Shown: positions 1 to 8,662, counted from the first letter of the stretch. The stretch is 64,000 nt of DNA from an uncultured Clostridia bacterium (GCA_948524275.1 CAOSLI010000001.1:62001-126000); one strand, 5' to 3'. The notes: generated by a model from the sequence alone, not told the origin. Program-made: numbers and translations.

Positions 1-1
1 C

Positions 2-733
2 CATGAAATGCAATTTATGGAGACAGTTGCCATAATGCTAAAACATGAGCTACATAAAAATGATTTAGTTAATATTATAAATCGAAAAAATATAAATTCA
101 CATATAGGAATGATGAAATTAGATAAAAGACCTAAAAGCGAAATTGAAAGATATGAAGAACAAATAAAAGGATATAAAGAATTTTATGAAGAACTGATTC
201 ACAAAAAAGGATTAAGTGAATATGAAGTTAGATATATGGAAACATGGCTAACATCTAATAGAGGAACAAGTACTATTTTTAATTATTTAGAGTGTAATCC
301 AGAAGAAAAACAAGAAATATATAAATTTATGTATAATGCGTATGTAGTCCTACCACAAAAAATAGAAAATAGAGATTATCTTTTGGTGCATGCAATGCCA
401 CCAAAAGATGATAATATGATAATAAGTATGAAGTTAACAGGTAAAGGATATAAAATGTCAGATGTATCTAGACAGCAATATACATTTATGTTAGATACAA
501 GAGAATGTGATGCAAGCACATATGAAAATGCTAAAGATTATGGATTTACTACGATATGTGGACATGAAGTCGACCTTGGAAATATTGAGAAAAACAAGAA
601 AAAAGGATATATTAGAATAGATGCAGGCTGTGGTCATAAACAAAGAAGGTCAAAACTTGCAATGTATTGCATAGAAGATGACAAAGTACAATATATAGAT
701 GAAAAAGAAGAAATACAAGATATAGAGAAATAA
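2..733 (+). CDS. Metallophosphatase / serine-threonine phosphatase-like protein, 5' end outside the window
   Basis: This is the C-terminal part of a calcineurin-like phosphoesterase. The first complete codons at the window edge read His-Glu followed by MQFMETV, which fits the end of the GNHE metal-binding motif, so the true start lies upstream and the Met at position 8 is internal. Later metal-ligand regions are visible: LLVHAMPP (about residue 125), TICGHEVDLGN (about 182) and IRIDAGCGH (about 201). These match PPP-type bacterial phosphatases that act on phosphoproteins or dinucleotides. The substrate cannot be deduced. The gene stops just before the promoter of the YebC gene, so the two are probably transcribed separately. 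Confidence 0.75.
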   Translation, partial: HEMQFMETVAIMLKHELHKNDLVNIINRKNINSHIGMMKLDKRPKSEIERYEEQIKGYKEFYEELIHKKGLSEYEVRYMETWLTSNRGTSTIFNYLECNPEEKQEIYKFMYNAYVVLPQKIENRDYLLVHAMPPKDDNMIISMKLTGKGYKMSDVSRQQYTFMLDTRECDASTYENAKDYGFTTICGHEVDLGNIEKNKKKGYIRIDAGCGHKQRRSKLAMYCIEDDKVQYIDEKEEIQDIEK

Positions 734-744
734 TAAAAAAATAC

Positions 745-774
745 TTGTGCAAATACAAAAAAATGTGGTAAAAT
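745..774 (+). promoter_or_regulatory. Predicted promoter for the YebC gene
   Basis: TTGTGC and TAAAAT are separated by 18 bp, in the gap between the phosphatase gene and the strong ribosome-binding site of the YebC gene. Confidence 0.45.
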
Positions 775-809
775 AAGAAAAGTTAAAAATATAAAAGGAG
801 GAAATTTGT

Positions 810-1535
810 ATGTCAGGACACAGTAAATGGCATAATATACAAGCCAAAAAAGGAAAAGCAGATGCAGCAAGAGGAAAGATATTTACTAAATTAGGAAGAG
901 AAATATTATTAGCAGTAAAACAAGGTGGACCAGACCCAACAAGTAACTCTAAATTAAAGGATGTTATAGCAAAATGTAAGGCTAATAATATGCCAAATGA
1001 TACAATAAATAATGCAATAAAGAAAGCTTCAGGAGAAGGAAGCAACAAAGTTTATGAAGAAATGACATATGAAGGATATGGACCATGTGGAGTTGCTTTA
1101 ATAGTTGAAGCAAGTACAGATAATAAAAATAGAACAGCAGCAGATGTAAGACATGTTTTTGATAAAGCAGGTGGAAATCTTGGAACATCAGGATGTGTAT
1201 CATATATGTTTAATAAAAAAGGTGTAATTGTAATTGATAGAACAACAACTGATAAATCAGAAGATGATATGATGATGATTGCATTAGATGCAGGAGCAGA
1301 AGATGTAAAAGCAGATGATGAATGTTTTGAAATTACAACTGATCCATCAGATTTCTCAAGCGTAAGAGAGGCTTTAGAAAATGAGGGACTAGAATTTGTA
1401 GAAGCAGAAGTTCAAATGGTTCCAACAACAACAGTTGAATTAAGTGACGAAGACGCTGAAAAAATGCAACGACTTATTGATAATCTTGAAGACTTAGATG
1501 ATGTAATGAATGTATATCATAACTGGGCAGAATAA
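810..1535 (+). CDS. yebC: YebC/PmpR family protein
   Basis: The 241-residue protein has the full YebC architecture. It begins with the family signature MSGHSKWHNIQ, followed by KGKADAARGKIFTKL and NMPNDTINNAIKKASG, and contains GPCGVALIVEA and GGNLGTSGCVSYMF. YebC-type proteins act in the cytosol; they have been described as DNA-binding regulators, and members are also linked to relief of ribosome stalling at proline-rich stretches. The start is set by AAAAGGAGG about 8 nt upstream. A hairpin terminator follows directly, so the gene is probably monocistronic. Codon use is typical of the resident genes (AGA for arginine, no CGG). Confidence 0.95.
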   Translation: MSGHSKWHNIQAKKGKADAARGKIFTKLGREILLAVKQGGPDPTSNSKLKDVIAKCKANNMPNDTINNAIKKASGEGSNKVYEEMTYEGYGPCGVALIVEASTDNKNRTAADVRHVFDKAGGNLGTSGCVSYMFNKKGVIVIDRTTTDKSEDDMMMIALDAGAEDVKADDECFEITTDPSDFSSVREALENEGLEFVEAEVQMVPTTTVELSDEDAEKMQRLIDNLEDLDDVMNVYHNWAE

Positions 1536-1557
1536 AATTTAATAACATAAATGAATA

Positions 1558-1594
1558 AATAATAGCATATATTTTAATATGCTATTATTTTTTG
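1558..1594 (+). terminator. Intrinsic terminator after yebC
   Basis: A 13-bp perfect stem (1558-1570 with 1577-1589) around a 6-nt loop is followed by a T run. It lies immediately upstream of the spoIIIAA ribosome-binding site. Confidence 0.75.
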
Positions 1595-1615
1595 TGTTTT
1601 GGAGGACATGCTAAT

Positions 1616-2510
1616 ATGATACATAATTTAGATATAATTTTAAGAGTTATGCCAAGAGAAATTGCAAATAAGATTGATGCTGAAAATTTAGAAGAAATTA
1701 GAATAAGAGCAAATAGAAAAATAATTTTAAAATATATTGATAGAGAACAAGTTGAAGAATATGTGCCATCACGGAAGAGAGATTCTAAATATGGTACAAG
1801 TTTTTTGTGATAACTCTATATATTCATACCAAAGCCAAATATGTAATGGCTTTATTACCCTTCCAGGAGGACATAGAGTAGGGCTTACTGGGAGTATTGC
1901 GATGAAAGATGGACAAATTATAAATATTACATATGTATCTTCTCTAAACATAAGAATTGCTAAAGAAATAATTGGCGCAAGTGAAAAGATTTTGCCACAA
2001 ATAATAGAAGATGGTCAAGTAAATAGCACATTAATTGTCTCAAAACCAGGATGCGGAAAGACAACAATACTAAGGGATTTGGTAAGAAATATAAGTAATA
2101 TGGGCTATACAATTTCAATGATAGATGAAAGAGGAGAACTAGCTGCAATGTATAAGGGTATTCCGCAAAATGATGTTGGACTAAGAACTGATATACTTGA
2201 TAATGTAACAAAGAGTCTTGGAATGAAGATAGCAGTAAGAACTATGGCGCCACAAGTAATTGTTGCTGATGAGATAGGTTCAGAAGAAGATATTGAAGCT
2301 ATAAATTATGGAATATGCTCAGGAGTAAAGGGGATTTTTACTGCACATGGAAGCACAATTGATGAATTAAATTTAAACAAAGTATTAAATAAATTATATG
2401 AAGAAAGAATATTTAAAAAGATAATTTTTTTAGAAAAAAAGGGAATGGTGCAAAAAATATACACATTAGATAAGAATATGTATAAAACGGGCGATGAAAA
2501 CTTAGCATAA
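1616..2510 (+). CDS. spoIIIAA: SpoIIIAA, stage III sporulation ATPase; read through a +1 shift at CGG 1772
   Basis: This is the ATPase of the SpoIIIA-SpoIIQ channel that connects mother cell and forespore. It is a PilT/VirB11-like secretion ATPase. The ATG at 1616 follows GGAGG by about 10 nt. Frame 0 carries the N-terminal region (MPREIANKI, LEEIRIRANRKI) for 52 codons up to CGG at 1772-1774, and would stop about 13 codons later. Skipping the C at 1772 continues in the +1 frame with ILNMVQVF, SIYSYQ, GFITLPGGHRVGLTG, the Walker A motif KPGCGKTT, DERGELA and VADEIGSEED. The joined product is 297 residues, close to the usual 300-310. It is the first gene of spoIIIAA-AH. The shift could be real recoding, a mutation or an artefact; the protein is otherwise fully conserved. 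Confidence 0.88.
1772..1774 (+). other. CGG +1 slip site in spoIIIAA
   Basis: The in-frame CGG is codon 53. Skipping the C gives GGA AGA GAG and restores the SpoIIIAA frame. The site is not in a homopolymer. Confidence 0.7.
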
Positions 2511-2555
2511 ATATGAATAATTCTGAATATATTGGTTATAGAGAGAGGAATAAAT

Positions 2556-3065
2556 ATGGGAATTATCAAATTTATTATGTTGGCTGCAATATTTGGTATG
2601 TCAACTATTATAGGAGTAAATATTTCAAAGAAATATAGTACAAGAGTTAAGGAATTAAAGGAATTTCAAAGCGCACTAAATATATTTGAAGAGAAAATAA
2701 AGTTTACATATGAGCCAATACCAGAAGTGTTTGAAGAAATATCTGAAAAGCTCGTAAAGAATGTAGGACAAGTTTTTAAGACAGCATCAGAAAATATGAA
2801 ATTTGAATCTGCAGGAGAAGCATGGGAAGATGCTATAAATAAAGCAGAAATAAAGATTAACAAAGAAGATAAAGAAGTATTAAAAGGTTTGGCTAAAATG
2901 CTAGGAAAAACTGATTTGGATGGACAAGTTAATGAAATTAGATTGACGGAAAAATTTCTAGAAACCAAGATAAAAGATGCAGAACTAGAAAAAAGCAAGA
3001 ATGAAAAATTATTTAAAACATTAGGAGCTACTGTAGGACTAGCCATTGTAATTGTTTTAGTTTAG
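2556..3065 (+). CDS. spoIIIAB: SpoIIIAB, stage III sporulation membrane protein
   Basis: The protein has about 169 residues. An N-terminal membrane segment (MGIIKFIMLAAIFGMSTIIG) is followed by a helical cytosolic domain with KEFQSALNIFEEKIKFTY and LAKMLGKTDLDGQ, and a C-terminal hydrophobic anchor. This is the SpoIIIAB layout (related to GspF/type IV pilus platform proteins), and the protein acts with SpoIIIAA in the forespore engulfment channel. I choose ATG 2556 because GAGAGAGG precedes it by 6-7 nt; an in-frame start 24 nt upstream has no better site. It lies between spoIIIAA and spoIIIAC in conserved order. Confidence 0.9.
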   Translation: MGIIKFIMLAAIFGMSTIIGVNISKKYSTRVKELKEFQSALNIFEEKIKFTYEPIPEVFEEISEKLVKNVGQVFKTASENMKFESAGEAWEDAINKAEIKINKEDKEVLKGLAKMLGKTDLDGQVNEIRLTEKFLETKIKDAELEKSKNEKLFKTLGATVGLAIVIVLV

Positions 3066-3074
3066 GAGTGAAAC

Positions 3075-3269
3075 ATGAGTATAGATTTATTATTTAAGAT
3101 AGCTGCAATAGGAATTCTAGTAGCAGTTTTATATCAAGTATTAGTTAGAGCTGGTAGGGAAGATCAGGCAATGATGACAACTTTAGCAGGGCTTATCATA
3201 GTTCTAACAATGGTAATTAAAGAAGTGAGTGGATTGTTTGATACAGTTAGAACAATTTTTAATTTATAA
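3075..3269 (+). CDS. spoIIIAC: SpoIIIAC, stage III sporulation membrane protein
   Basis: This 64-residue protein consists of two transmembrane helices (residues 5-25 and 33-60), the normal SpoIIIAC size and form. SpoIIIAC and SpoIIIAD are small integral membrane parts of the SpoIIIA secretion-like complex in the mother-cell membrane facing the forespore. The gene starts 9 nt after the spoIIIAB stop, with TTAGGAGTG as ribosome-binding site, and is followed after 11 nt by spoIIIAD, so the genes are co-transcribed and probably translationally coupled. Confidence 0.92.
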   Translation: MSIDLLFKIAAIGILVAVLYQVLVRAGREDQAMMTTLAGLIIVLTMVIKEVSGLFDTVRTIFNL

Positions 3270-3280
3270 AAGGATAAGAT

Positions 3281-3667
3281 ATGGATATTGTAAAAATCAT
3301 AGGAGTTGGCTTCATTGCAGTTATTATTATAATAATATTAAAACAATATAAACCAGAATTTGCAGTATATGTATCAATTGCAACAGGTGTAATTATATTA
3401 CTTATGCTAGTTGGACAAATATCAGGAATACTAGATTTACTAAGGGATATTTCAAGCAAAACAAGCATAAATTCTGGATTTCTAAAAATATTAATAAAGA
3501 TAACAGGAATTGCAATATTGACTGAATTTGCTGTAAGTATTTGCAAAGATTCAGGAGAATCTGCAATAGCTAGTAAAGTAGATATTGGTGGAAAGGTAAT
3601 AATAGTTGCACTATCTATGCCAATTGTGCAGAGTTTATTGGAGACAGTAATAAGAATTTTACCATAA
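3281..3667 (+). CDS. spoIIIAD: SpoIIIAD, stage III sporulation membrane protein
   Basis: The 128-residue protein has several transmembrane helices (about 5-25, 28-50, 68-90 and 103-123) and the family segments EFAVYVSIATG and GGKVIIVALSMPI. It belongs to the SpoIIIAC/AD family and is a membrane component of the SpoIIIA channel. The ribosome-binding site AAAGGA lies 7-8 nt upstream. It sits between spoIIIAC and spoIIIAE in the canonical order. Confidence 0.92.
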   Translation: MDIVKIIGVGFIAVIIIIILKQYKPEFAVYVSIATGVIILLMLVGQISGILDLLRDISSKTSINSGFLKILIKITGIAILTEFAVSICKDSGESAIASKVDIGGKVIIVALSMPIVQSLLETVIRILP

Positions 3668-3689
3668 TATCTAATGTAAGGGGAAACAA

Positions 3690-4832
3690 ATGAAAAAAAA
3701 GCTGATAATTATAATGCTTATAACTATAATGTATATGTTCCCAAATGCTAGTATAGCAAAAGAAAGTGATGAAGAGGGTCTAGATAAGCAAGCAAAATCT
3801 TTAGGTGTAAGTTCCTTCATAGGAGAAGCAGAAAAGTACTCTGATGAATTAGATATATCAGACATTTTTCAATCTAGTATGAAAGGAAACATTGATAACA
3901 ATAAAATACTCAAGGTTATATTTAAATTACTTGGAAAAGATGTAATTGAAGCAATAAAGACAGTATCAGGGATTATTATTATAGTAATAATTCATAGTAT
4001 TTTAAAAAGTATAAGTGAAAATTTAGGAAATGAATCTGTTTCAAAAATTGCATATTATATACAATATATTTTAATAGTAACATTAATAATGAAAAACTTT
4101 GGAAACATAATAACAGACATAAAAACAGCAGTAGCAGATTTAATTGCCTTTACAAATACATTGGTACCACTACTTACAACTCTAATGATTGCAACAGGAA
4201 ATGCAGTAAGTTCAAGTATGATAGAGCCAATACTTTTACTTATAATAACATTTGCAGGTAATTTTATGAGCAATGTATTGATACCAATAATTTTAGTATC
4301 AACAGCACTTGGTATAGTCTCTAAAATATCGGATGATGTACAGGTAGACAAATTATCTAAGTTTATGAAAAAAGGTTCTCTATGGATTTTAACAACAGTA
4401 CTTACTTTATTTATAAGTTTAGCAACACTACAAGGAAATGTAACAAGTGGTTTAGATGGAGTAACGTTAAAGGCAGGCAAGTCAATAGTATCAAAGGTTA
4501 TTCCTGTTGTAGGAGGAATATTAGGTGACGCAATAGACACCGTTTTGGGATATAGCAATATAATAAAAAATGCTGTAGGAGTAGTTGGAATAATTACAAT
4601 AGGATGCATTTGCATAAAGCCAATATTGAACCTAGCGGCCCTCACAATTACTTATTATCTAGGAGCTGCATTATGCCAACCTATAGCAGATAAAAAGATA
4701 GTAGGTCTATTAGAACAGATTGCAGGAACATTTAAAATTCTGCTTGCAATTTTATTTACAATAGCAGTCATGATAATTATAGGAATTGCTATTGTCATGA
4801 AAATATCAAATAGTGGAGTTATGTATCATTAG
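3690..4832 (+). CDS. spoIIIAE: SpoIIIAE, stage III sporulation polytopic membrane protein
   Basis: The protein has 380 residues. An N-terminal signal-like segment (MKKKLIIIMLITIMYMFP) precedes a short extracytoplasmic stretch (to about residue 85) and six to eight transmembrane helices. Family segments include NTLVPLLTTLMIATGN and QGNVTSGLDGVTLKAGK. SpoIIIAE is the largest membrane subunit of the SpoIIIA complex. AGGGGA precedes the ATG by 6 nt. Length and sequence are normal, and no frame problem is seen, in contrast to the first and last genes of this operon. Confidence 0.93.
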   Translation: MKKKLIIIMLITIMYMFPNASIAKESDEEGLDKQAKSLGVSSFIGEAEKYSDELDISDIFQSSMKGNIDNNKILKVIFKLLGKDVIEAIKTVSGIIIIVIIHSILKSISENLGNESVSKIAYYIQYILIVTLIMKNFGNIITDIKTAVADLIAFTNTLVPLLTTLMIATGNAVSSSMIEPILLLIITFAGNFMSNVLIPIILVSTALGIVSKISDDVQVDKLSKFMKKGSLWILTTVLTLFISLATLQGNVTSGLDGVTLKAGKSIVSKVIPVVGGILGDAIDTVLGYSNIIKNAVGVVGIITIGCICIKPILNLAALTITYYLGAALCQPIADKKIVGLLEQIAGTFKILLAILFTIAVMIIIGIAIVMKISNSGVMYH

Positions 4833-4852
4833 CGTAAAGAAAGGAAATAAAG

Positions 4853-5416
4853 ATGATGGCTGGTATAAATTCATGGGCTAAAGGAATTATTGTTGCGATA
4901 ATAATAGGTATAATAATTCAAATGATTCTGCCAGAAGGCAAAAACAAGAAGTATATAAAGGTAATAATTGGAGTATATACTTTGTTTTGTATTATAAGTC
5001 CAGTAATAGGAAAGAATATAGATTTAGAAAGCTATAATATAGAAAAATATTTAAATATGGAGACAGTTATAAAAACAGAAAGTGCTAGTGATACATATGA
5101 TGAAAATGTAAAGGAAATGTTTAAGAATAAGATGTCAGATGAGATAAAAGAGAAAATAAAAGATAAAGGTTATATGAGCAATAATGTACAAATAGAAGTT
5201 GATGGTAAATGCAATATAACAAAAATAAAAATATCTAATGTATCTAAATTGAAACAAAATGATGAGCAAAATAAAATACAGATGCAGGTAAATAAAATAG
5301 AAGTTGGAATAAAAGAAGACAATAAAGATAAGATAGAGGAAAGTGACAAAGAGGTTTTAATTAATTTCATAAATGAAAATTATAAAGTAGATAAAAAAAG
5401 CATAATAGTACAATAA
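4853..5416 (+). CDS. spoIIIAF: SpoIIIAF, stage III sporulation protein
   Basis: This 187-residue protein has two N-terminal membrane helices (about 9-27 and 35-53) containing GIIVAIIIGIIIQMILPEGK and YIKVIIGVYTLFCIISPV, followed by a charged extracytoplasmic domain (about 60-187). That is the SpoIIIAF layout; the soluble domain resembles the ring-building motif of secretion proteins. The ATG at 4853 follows AAAGGAAA by about 8 nt. It lies in conserved order between spoIIIAE and spoIIIAG. Confidence 0.9.
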   Translation: MMAGINSWAKGIIVAIIIGIIIQMILPEGKNKKYIKVIIGVYTLFCIISPVIGKNIDLESYNIEKYLNMETVIKTESASDTYDENVKEMFKNKMSDEIKEKIKDKGYMSNNVQIEVDGKCNITKIKISNVSKLKQNDEQNKIQMQVNKIEVGIKEDNKDKIEESDKEVLINFINENYKVDKKSIIVQ

Positions 5417-5446
5417 GATTTTACAGGAAAGGATTATGTATAAATT

Positions 5447-6034
5447 ATGAACGAAAAACTTAAAAATATGTTTAAGGGAAAGAAAAAGACAGAAAATTTA
5501 GTTTGTTTAATTATAATACTTATTATTACAGTTGTGGCAATAAATTATATTTTAAGTGGGGACAAAAACAAGAAAACAACCAATAAAGAAGAAAAAAATA
5601 TAAAAATGGGAAACGCAGTTCAAGTTTCAAGTAGTGCAAATGAAGATGAGCTTGAACAAAGATTAGAAAATATACTTGGAAAAATTTCAGGAGTTGGAAA
5701 GGTAAAGGTAATGCTGACATATTCCGAAAGTAGTACTTTTAGACCAGTATATAATGAAGATTCAAAAGTAAGTAATACAAACGAAACTGATAGTAATGGT
5801 GGAACTAGAGTTACAACTGAAACAGATTCACAAAAGGAAGTTATATTTAAAGAAAATAGTGATGGAACAAAAGAACCAGTTACGCAGAGTATTGTAAGTC
5901 CAAAAATTGAAGGAGCTATTGTTGCGGCTCAAGGAGCAGATACATCTACTGTAAAGGCAAGTATAATTCAAGCAATTGAAGCGGCAACAGGACTTGCTAC
6001 ACATAAAATACAAGTTTTTAAGATGGAGGATTAA
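5447..6034 (+). CDS. spoIIIAG: SpoIIIAG, stage III sporulation channel protein
   Basis: The protein has 195 residues, with one membrane anchor at about residues 17-36 and an extracytoplasmic domain containing LEQRLENILGKISGVGKVKVMLTY and PKIEGAIVAAQGA, which are ring-building segments typical of SpoIIIAG. In the model organism SpoIIIAG forms a large ring in the intermembrane space. The stop codon at 6032-6034 overlaps the ribosome-binding region of the next gene: GGAGGA at 6025-6030 serves the ATG at 6037. Confidence 0.92.
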   Translation: MNEKLKNMFKGKKKTENLVCLIIILIITVVAINYILSGDKNKKTTNKEEKNIKMGNAVQVSSSANEDELEQRLENILGKISGVGKVKVMLTYSESSTFRPVYNEDSKVSNTNETDSNGGTRVTTETDSQKEVIFKENSDGTKEPVTQSIVSPKIEGAIVAAQGADTSTVKASIIQAIEAATGLATHKIQVFKMED

Positions 6035-6036
6035 CT

Positions 6037-6901
6037 ATGAAGATTACATATATAAAAACTGGAAAGAGAATACATAAACGGAACTAATAAAAAAATGCAA
6101 AATATATATGATGAATTTAAAATAAAAAATAGAGAAGAAAAAACAAGGGCAAAAGTCCAAAATAAGAAAAAAGAATTTAAAGGAATTGAGACTATGCAAA
6201 AGATATTTAAGAAAAATCAATTAGTAATTTTATCATTAGCATTAATGCTTATTACAGCTGGATATATGAATTACAACAATAATGAAAATGAAGCTAATAT
6301 CCAACTAGGAGAGCTAGGAGATGCTCAATTAGTTGGAACTAACATATATGTAGAAACTCCCAATGAATCTAATGCAGACAATGAGCAAAATCAAGTAAAT
6401 ATAAATGAAGAGTATAAAAATGACGTGACTGAAGACAAAATAAACGAGGTATCAACTCCAATAGAAAATCTAATTAATAATGAAATGACTCAAACTAATA
6501 ATAATGTAGAAAATAACAACGTTACAGTTTCTAATCCAGATGTATCATCAAAAGATTATTTTGTGCAAACAAGATTAGATAGGGATACAATGTATTCACA
6601 GATGTTAGAAACCTATCAAAAGATACTTGAAAATGAAAAAGTTCCAAGTGATCAAAAGAGTATAGCTTCTAATGAGATAAAAAATATTAATGATAGAAAA
6701 TCAGCAATAGCAATCGCAGAGAATCTTATAAAAACTAAAGGATTTGAAGATGTAGCAATACTCATAAATGATAATAGTATAAATGTTGTTGTAAAACAAA
6801 AAGATAATTTAAAAGAAGAACAAGTCGCACAGATAACAAATATTGTGTCAAGAGAATTAAAAGCAGAAATTGGAGATATACATATTTCTGTACATAAATA
6901 G
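6037..6901 (+). CDS. spoIIIAH: SpoIIIAH, stage III sporulation protein; +1 shift at CGG 6079 if the upstream start is used
   Basis: SpoIIIAH is the mother-cell partner of SpoIIQ. The ATG at 6037 has an ideal GGAGGA 6 nt upstream, overlapping the end of spoIIIAG. Fourteen codons later frame 0 meets CGG (6079-6081) and stops two codons after it. Skipping the C joins the long +1 frame (GTNKKMQNIYDEF onward) without a stop up to 6901, giving 287 residues. The protein has a basic cytosolic stretch, one membrane helix (VILSLALMLITAGYMNY) and a YscJ/FliF-like domain with YFVQTRLDRDTMYSQML. An alternative start at ATG 6194, with AAAGGA 9 nt upstream, would encode a shorter protein beginning just before the membrane helix and would avoid the CGG. 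The family call is firm; which start is used is not. Confidence 0.85.
6079..6081 (+). other. CGG +1 slip site at the 5' end of spoIIIAH
   Basis: Codon 15 from ATG 6037. Skipping the C gives GGA ACT AAT and joins the 5' segment to the spoIIIAH frame. It is the weakest of the six sites because a downstream start exists. Confidence 0.5.
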
Positions 6902-6905
6902 AAAG

Positions 6906-6946
6906 AAAAAACTCTTTGTAAGTCAATTGACTTTCAAAGAGTTTTT
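6906..6946 (+). terminator. Terminator of the spoIIIA operon
   Basis: A 10-bp stem (6909-6918 with 6935-6944) is followed by T residues and preceded by A residues. It may also serve the opposing gene that ends at 6973. Confidence 0.75.
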
Positions 6947-6972
6947 CTGCTAACGGGTTCTAGTTGCTGGGA

Positions 6973-7416
6973 TTAATTTCTTGGGTTACGACGCATATCT
7001 TGATAAGGATCTCTTTGTCCTATTTGCCTTTTCTCATTCATTACAATCTTGTGAGATGTTGATAAGCAATAATAGATACTCAAAATTGATCCAGGGACAG
7101 CTGCACAAATCAGTATAATAGTGAAATCTCTTATTATTACGCCGTCTTCAGAATGGCTACTCTTAAGAAGCCAATCCGTGTAGGGGTCATTTTTTGCTAG
7201 CTCGTATTTCTTGTCGATTAGAGCTTCGTAATCAGCTGTTTTTGCATCGGTCCAACCTCCATACTGAGCTTGCTCTTCGATGTATTGCATCGAAGCAGTT
7301 ATGTCCCAATAGCGAATGGTTTTTCCAAGCAGAACCATCGTTACAATTGCGATAACGAGGCTTACCAGAGCTATAATAGCCCATTTCCTAAGTTGCCTTT
7401 TTGTCCGGTTTGTCAT
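6973..7416 (-). CDS. Small membrane protein of unknown function, atypical codon use
   Basis: I do not recognise this 147-residue protein. It has a basic N-terminus (MTNRTKRQLRKW), a transmembrane helix at about 13-33, a soluble acidic/aromatic stretch (34-95), a second helix (about 97-120) and a basic tail. The ATG at 7416 is preceded by GGAGG; an upstream TTG at 7431 is less likely because it would place that site inside the gene. Codon use differs from its neighbours: CTG, CTC, GTC, ACC and CGC are common, and the fourth codon is CGG without a frame change. It has its own promoter and sits alone between the spoIIIA operon and tsaD, so it was probably acquired. If the host shifts frame at CGG, this product would end after about 14 residues. 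Confidence 0.65.
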   Translation of the reverse strand: MTNRTKRQLRKWAIIALVSLVIAIVTMVLLGKTIRYWDITASMQYIEEQAQYGGWTDAKTADYEALIDKKYELAKNDPYTDWLLKSSHSEDGVIIRDFTIILICAAVPGSILSIYYCLSTSHKIVMNEKRQIGQRDPYQDMRRNPRN

Positions 7417-7475
7417 GTTATTTTCCTCCAATTTTTTTTCAAAGTTCTTTATAGGCAGTATTACCTATCTATTTA

Positions 7476-7504
7476 ATTATAACACAAATTTCAATATTTG
7501 GCAA
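7476..7504 (-). promoter_or_regulatory. Predicted promoter of the atypical membrane protein gene
   Basis: On the minus strand, TTGCCA (7504-7499) and TATAAT (7481-7476) are 17 bp apart, about 60 bp before the gene. Confidence 0.6.
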
Positions 7505-7536
7505 ATTTAATATATAGAAGTTTCCATAATAATTAC

Positions 7537-7566
7537 TTTACAAATTATATTTAATTATGGTATAAT
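7537..7566 (+). promoter_or_regulatory. Predicted promoter of tsaD
   Basis: TTTACA and TATAAT with an 18-bp spacer, ending 33 bp before the tsaD start. Confidence 0.55.
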
Positions 7567-7599
7567 TGCCAAAGAAAAATAAAAGAAAGTAATGGAAGA

Positions 7600-8583
7600 A
7601 TGAAGGATATATATACTTTAGGAATAGAATCAAGTTGCGATGAAACAGCAGTAGCAATTGTGAAAAATGGAAGAGAAATAATTTCAAATATTATAAACAC
7701 TCAGATACCAATACATACTCTATATGGTGGTGTTGTGCCAGAGATTGCATCAAGAAATCACATTCAGAATATATCAGAAGTTGCTAAGATGGCAATATGT
7801 GAGGCTAAATTAACATTTCAAGATATTGATGTGGTAGCTTGTACATATGGACCTGGACTAGTAGGAGCATTGCTAGTGGGACTTTCATATGGAAAAGCTT
7901 TAAGTTATGCTATAAATAAACCACTAGTAGGAACTAACCACATAGAGGGACATATTGCAGCAAATTATATTACATATAAAGATTTAAAACCACCATTTAT
8001 TTGTGTAATGATGTCTGGTGGAAATACTCAAATAGTATATGTAAAAGATTATACTCATTTTGAGGTTTTAGGAAAAACTAAAGACGACGCAATAGGAGAA
8101 GCATTTGATAAGGTGGCAAGAGTAATTGAGTTAGGATACCCAGGTGGACCTAAAATTGATAGCCTTGCCAAAGATGGAAAGCCAACAATAGAGTTGCCTA
8201 AAACTCATATGGAAGGTCTAGATTTTAGTTTTAGTGGAATAAAGACAGCAGTAATAAATTTACATCATAAAAATCCCCAAATTAATAAAGCAGACTTGTG
8301 TAAAAGTTTTGAAAAAACGGTAGCAGAAATGTTAATAGAAAATGTAAAAAAAGCAGTAGCAATAACAGGAGTAAAAACTGTAGCACTAGCAGGTGGAGTA
8401 TCGGCTAATAGTTATATTAGAGATGAATTTATGAAATTGGCAGGAGAAACTAAAATATATATGCCAGACCTTAAATTATGTACAGATAATGCAGCAATGA
8501 TAGCATCAGCAGGGTATTATAATTATATAGCTGGAAAAGTAAGTGATTTGACATTGAATGCAGAGCCTGACCTGAAATTATAA
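7600..8583 (+). CDS. tsaD: TsaD, tRNA N6-threonylcarbamoyladenosine transferase subunit
   Basis: The 327-residue Kae1/TsaD protein transfers threonylcarbamoyl to A37 of ANN-decoding tRNAs, together with TsaB, TsaE and TsaC. The ASKHA fold is evident: GIESSCDETAVAIV at the N-terminus, the metal-binding HIEGHIAAN, MMSGGNTQIVYV, GEAFDKVAR, and LAGGVSANSYIR plus LCTDNAAMIA near the C-terminus. Its partners tsaE and the tsaB-rimI fusion lie about 12 kb downstream (20279-21949), an unusual separation. The start is ATG 7600 with a weak GGAAG site. No odd residues are seen. Confidence 0.96.
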   Translation: MKDIYTLGIESSCDETAVAIVKNGREIISNIINTQIPIHTLYGGVVPEIASRNHIQNISEVAKMAICEAKLTFQDIDVVACTYGPGLVGALLVGLSYGKALSYAINKPLVGTNHIEGHIAANYITYKDLKPPFICVMMSGGNTQIVYVKDYTHFEVLGKTKDDAIGEAFDKVARVIELGYPGGPKIDSLAKDGKPTIELPKTHMEGLDFSFSGIKTAVINLHHKNPQINKADLCKSFEKTVAEMLIENVKKAVAITGVKTVALAGGVSANSYIRDEFMKLAGETKIYMPDLKLCTDNAAMIASAGYYNYIAGKVSDLTLNAEPDLKL

Positions 8584-8629
8584 ATATAATATGAGATTTA
8601 GATGTGATTTGACAGACGAGATTTTTGAA

Positions 8630-8662
8630 AAAATCTTGGATGCAGATAGAACGGAGCGAAGC
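8630..8662 (+). repeat. Leader element shared with position 36394
   Basis: A 25-nt core (8630-8654) containing CTTGGATGCAGATAGAACGG, followed by GCGAAGC, is repeated almost exactly at 36394-36425. Each copy lies directly upstream of the ribosome-binding site of an unrelated gene (here the metallophosphatase). Confidence 0.65.
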
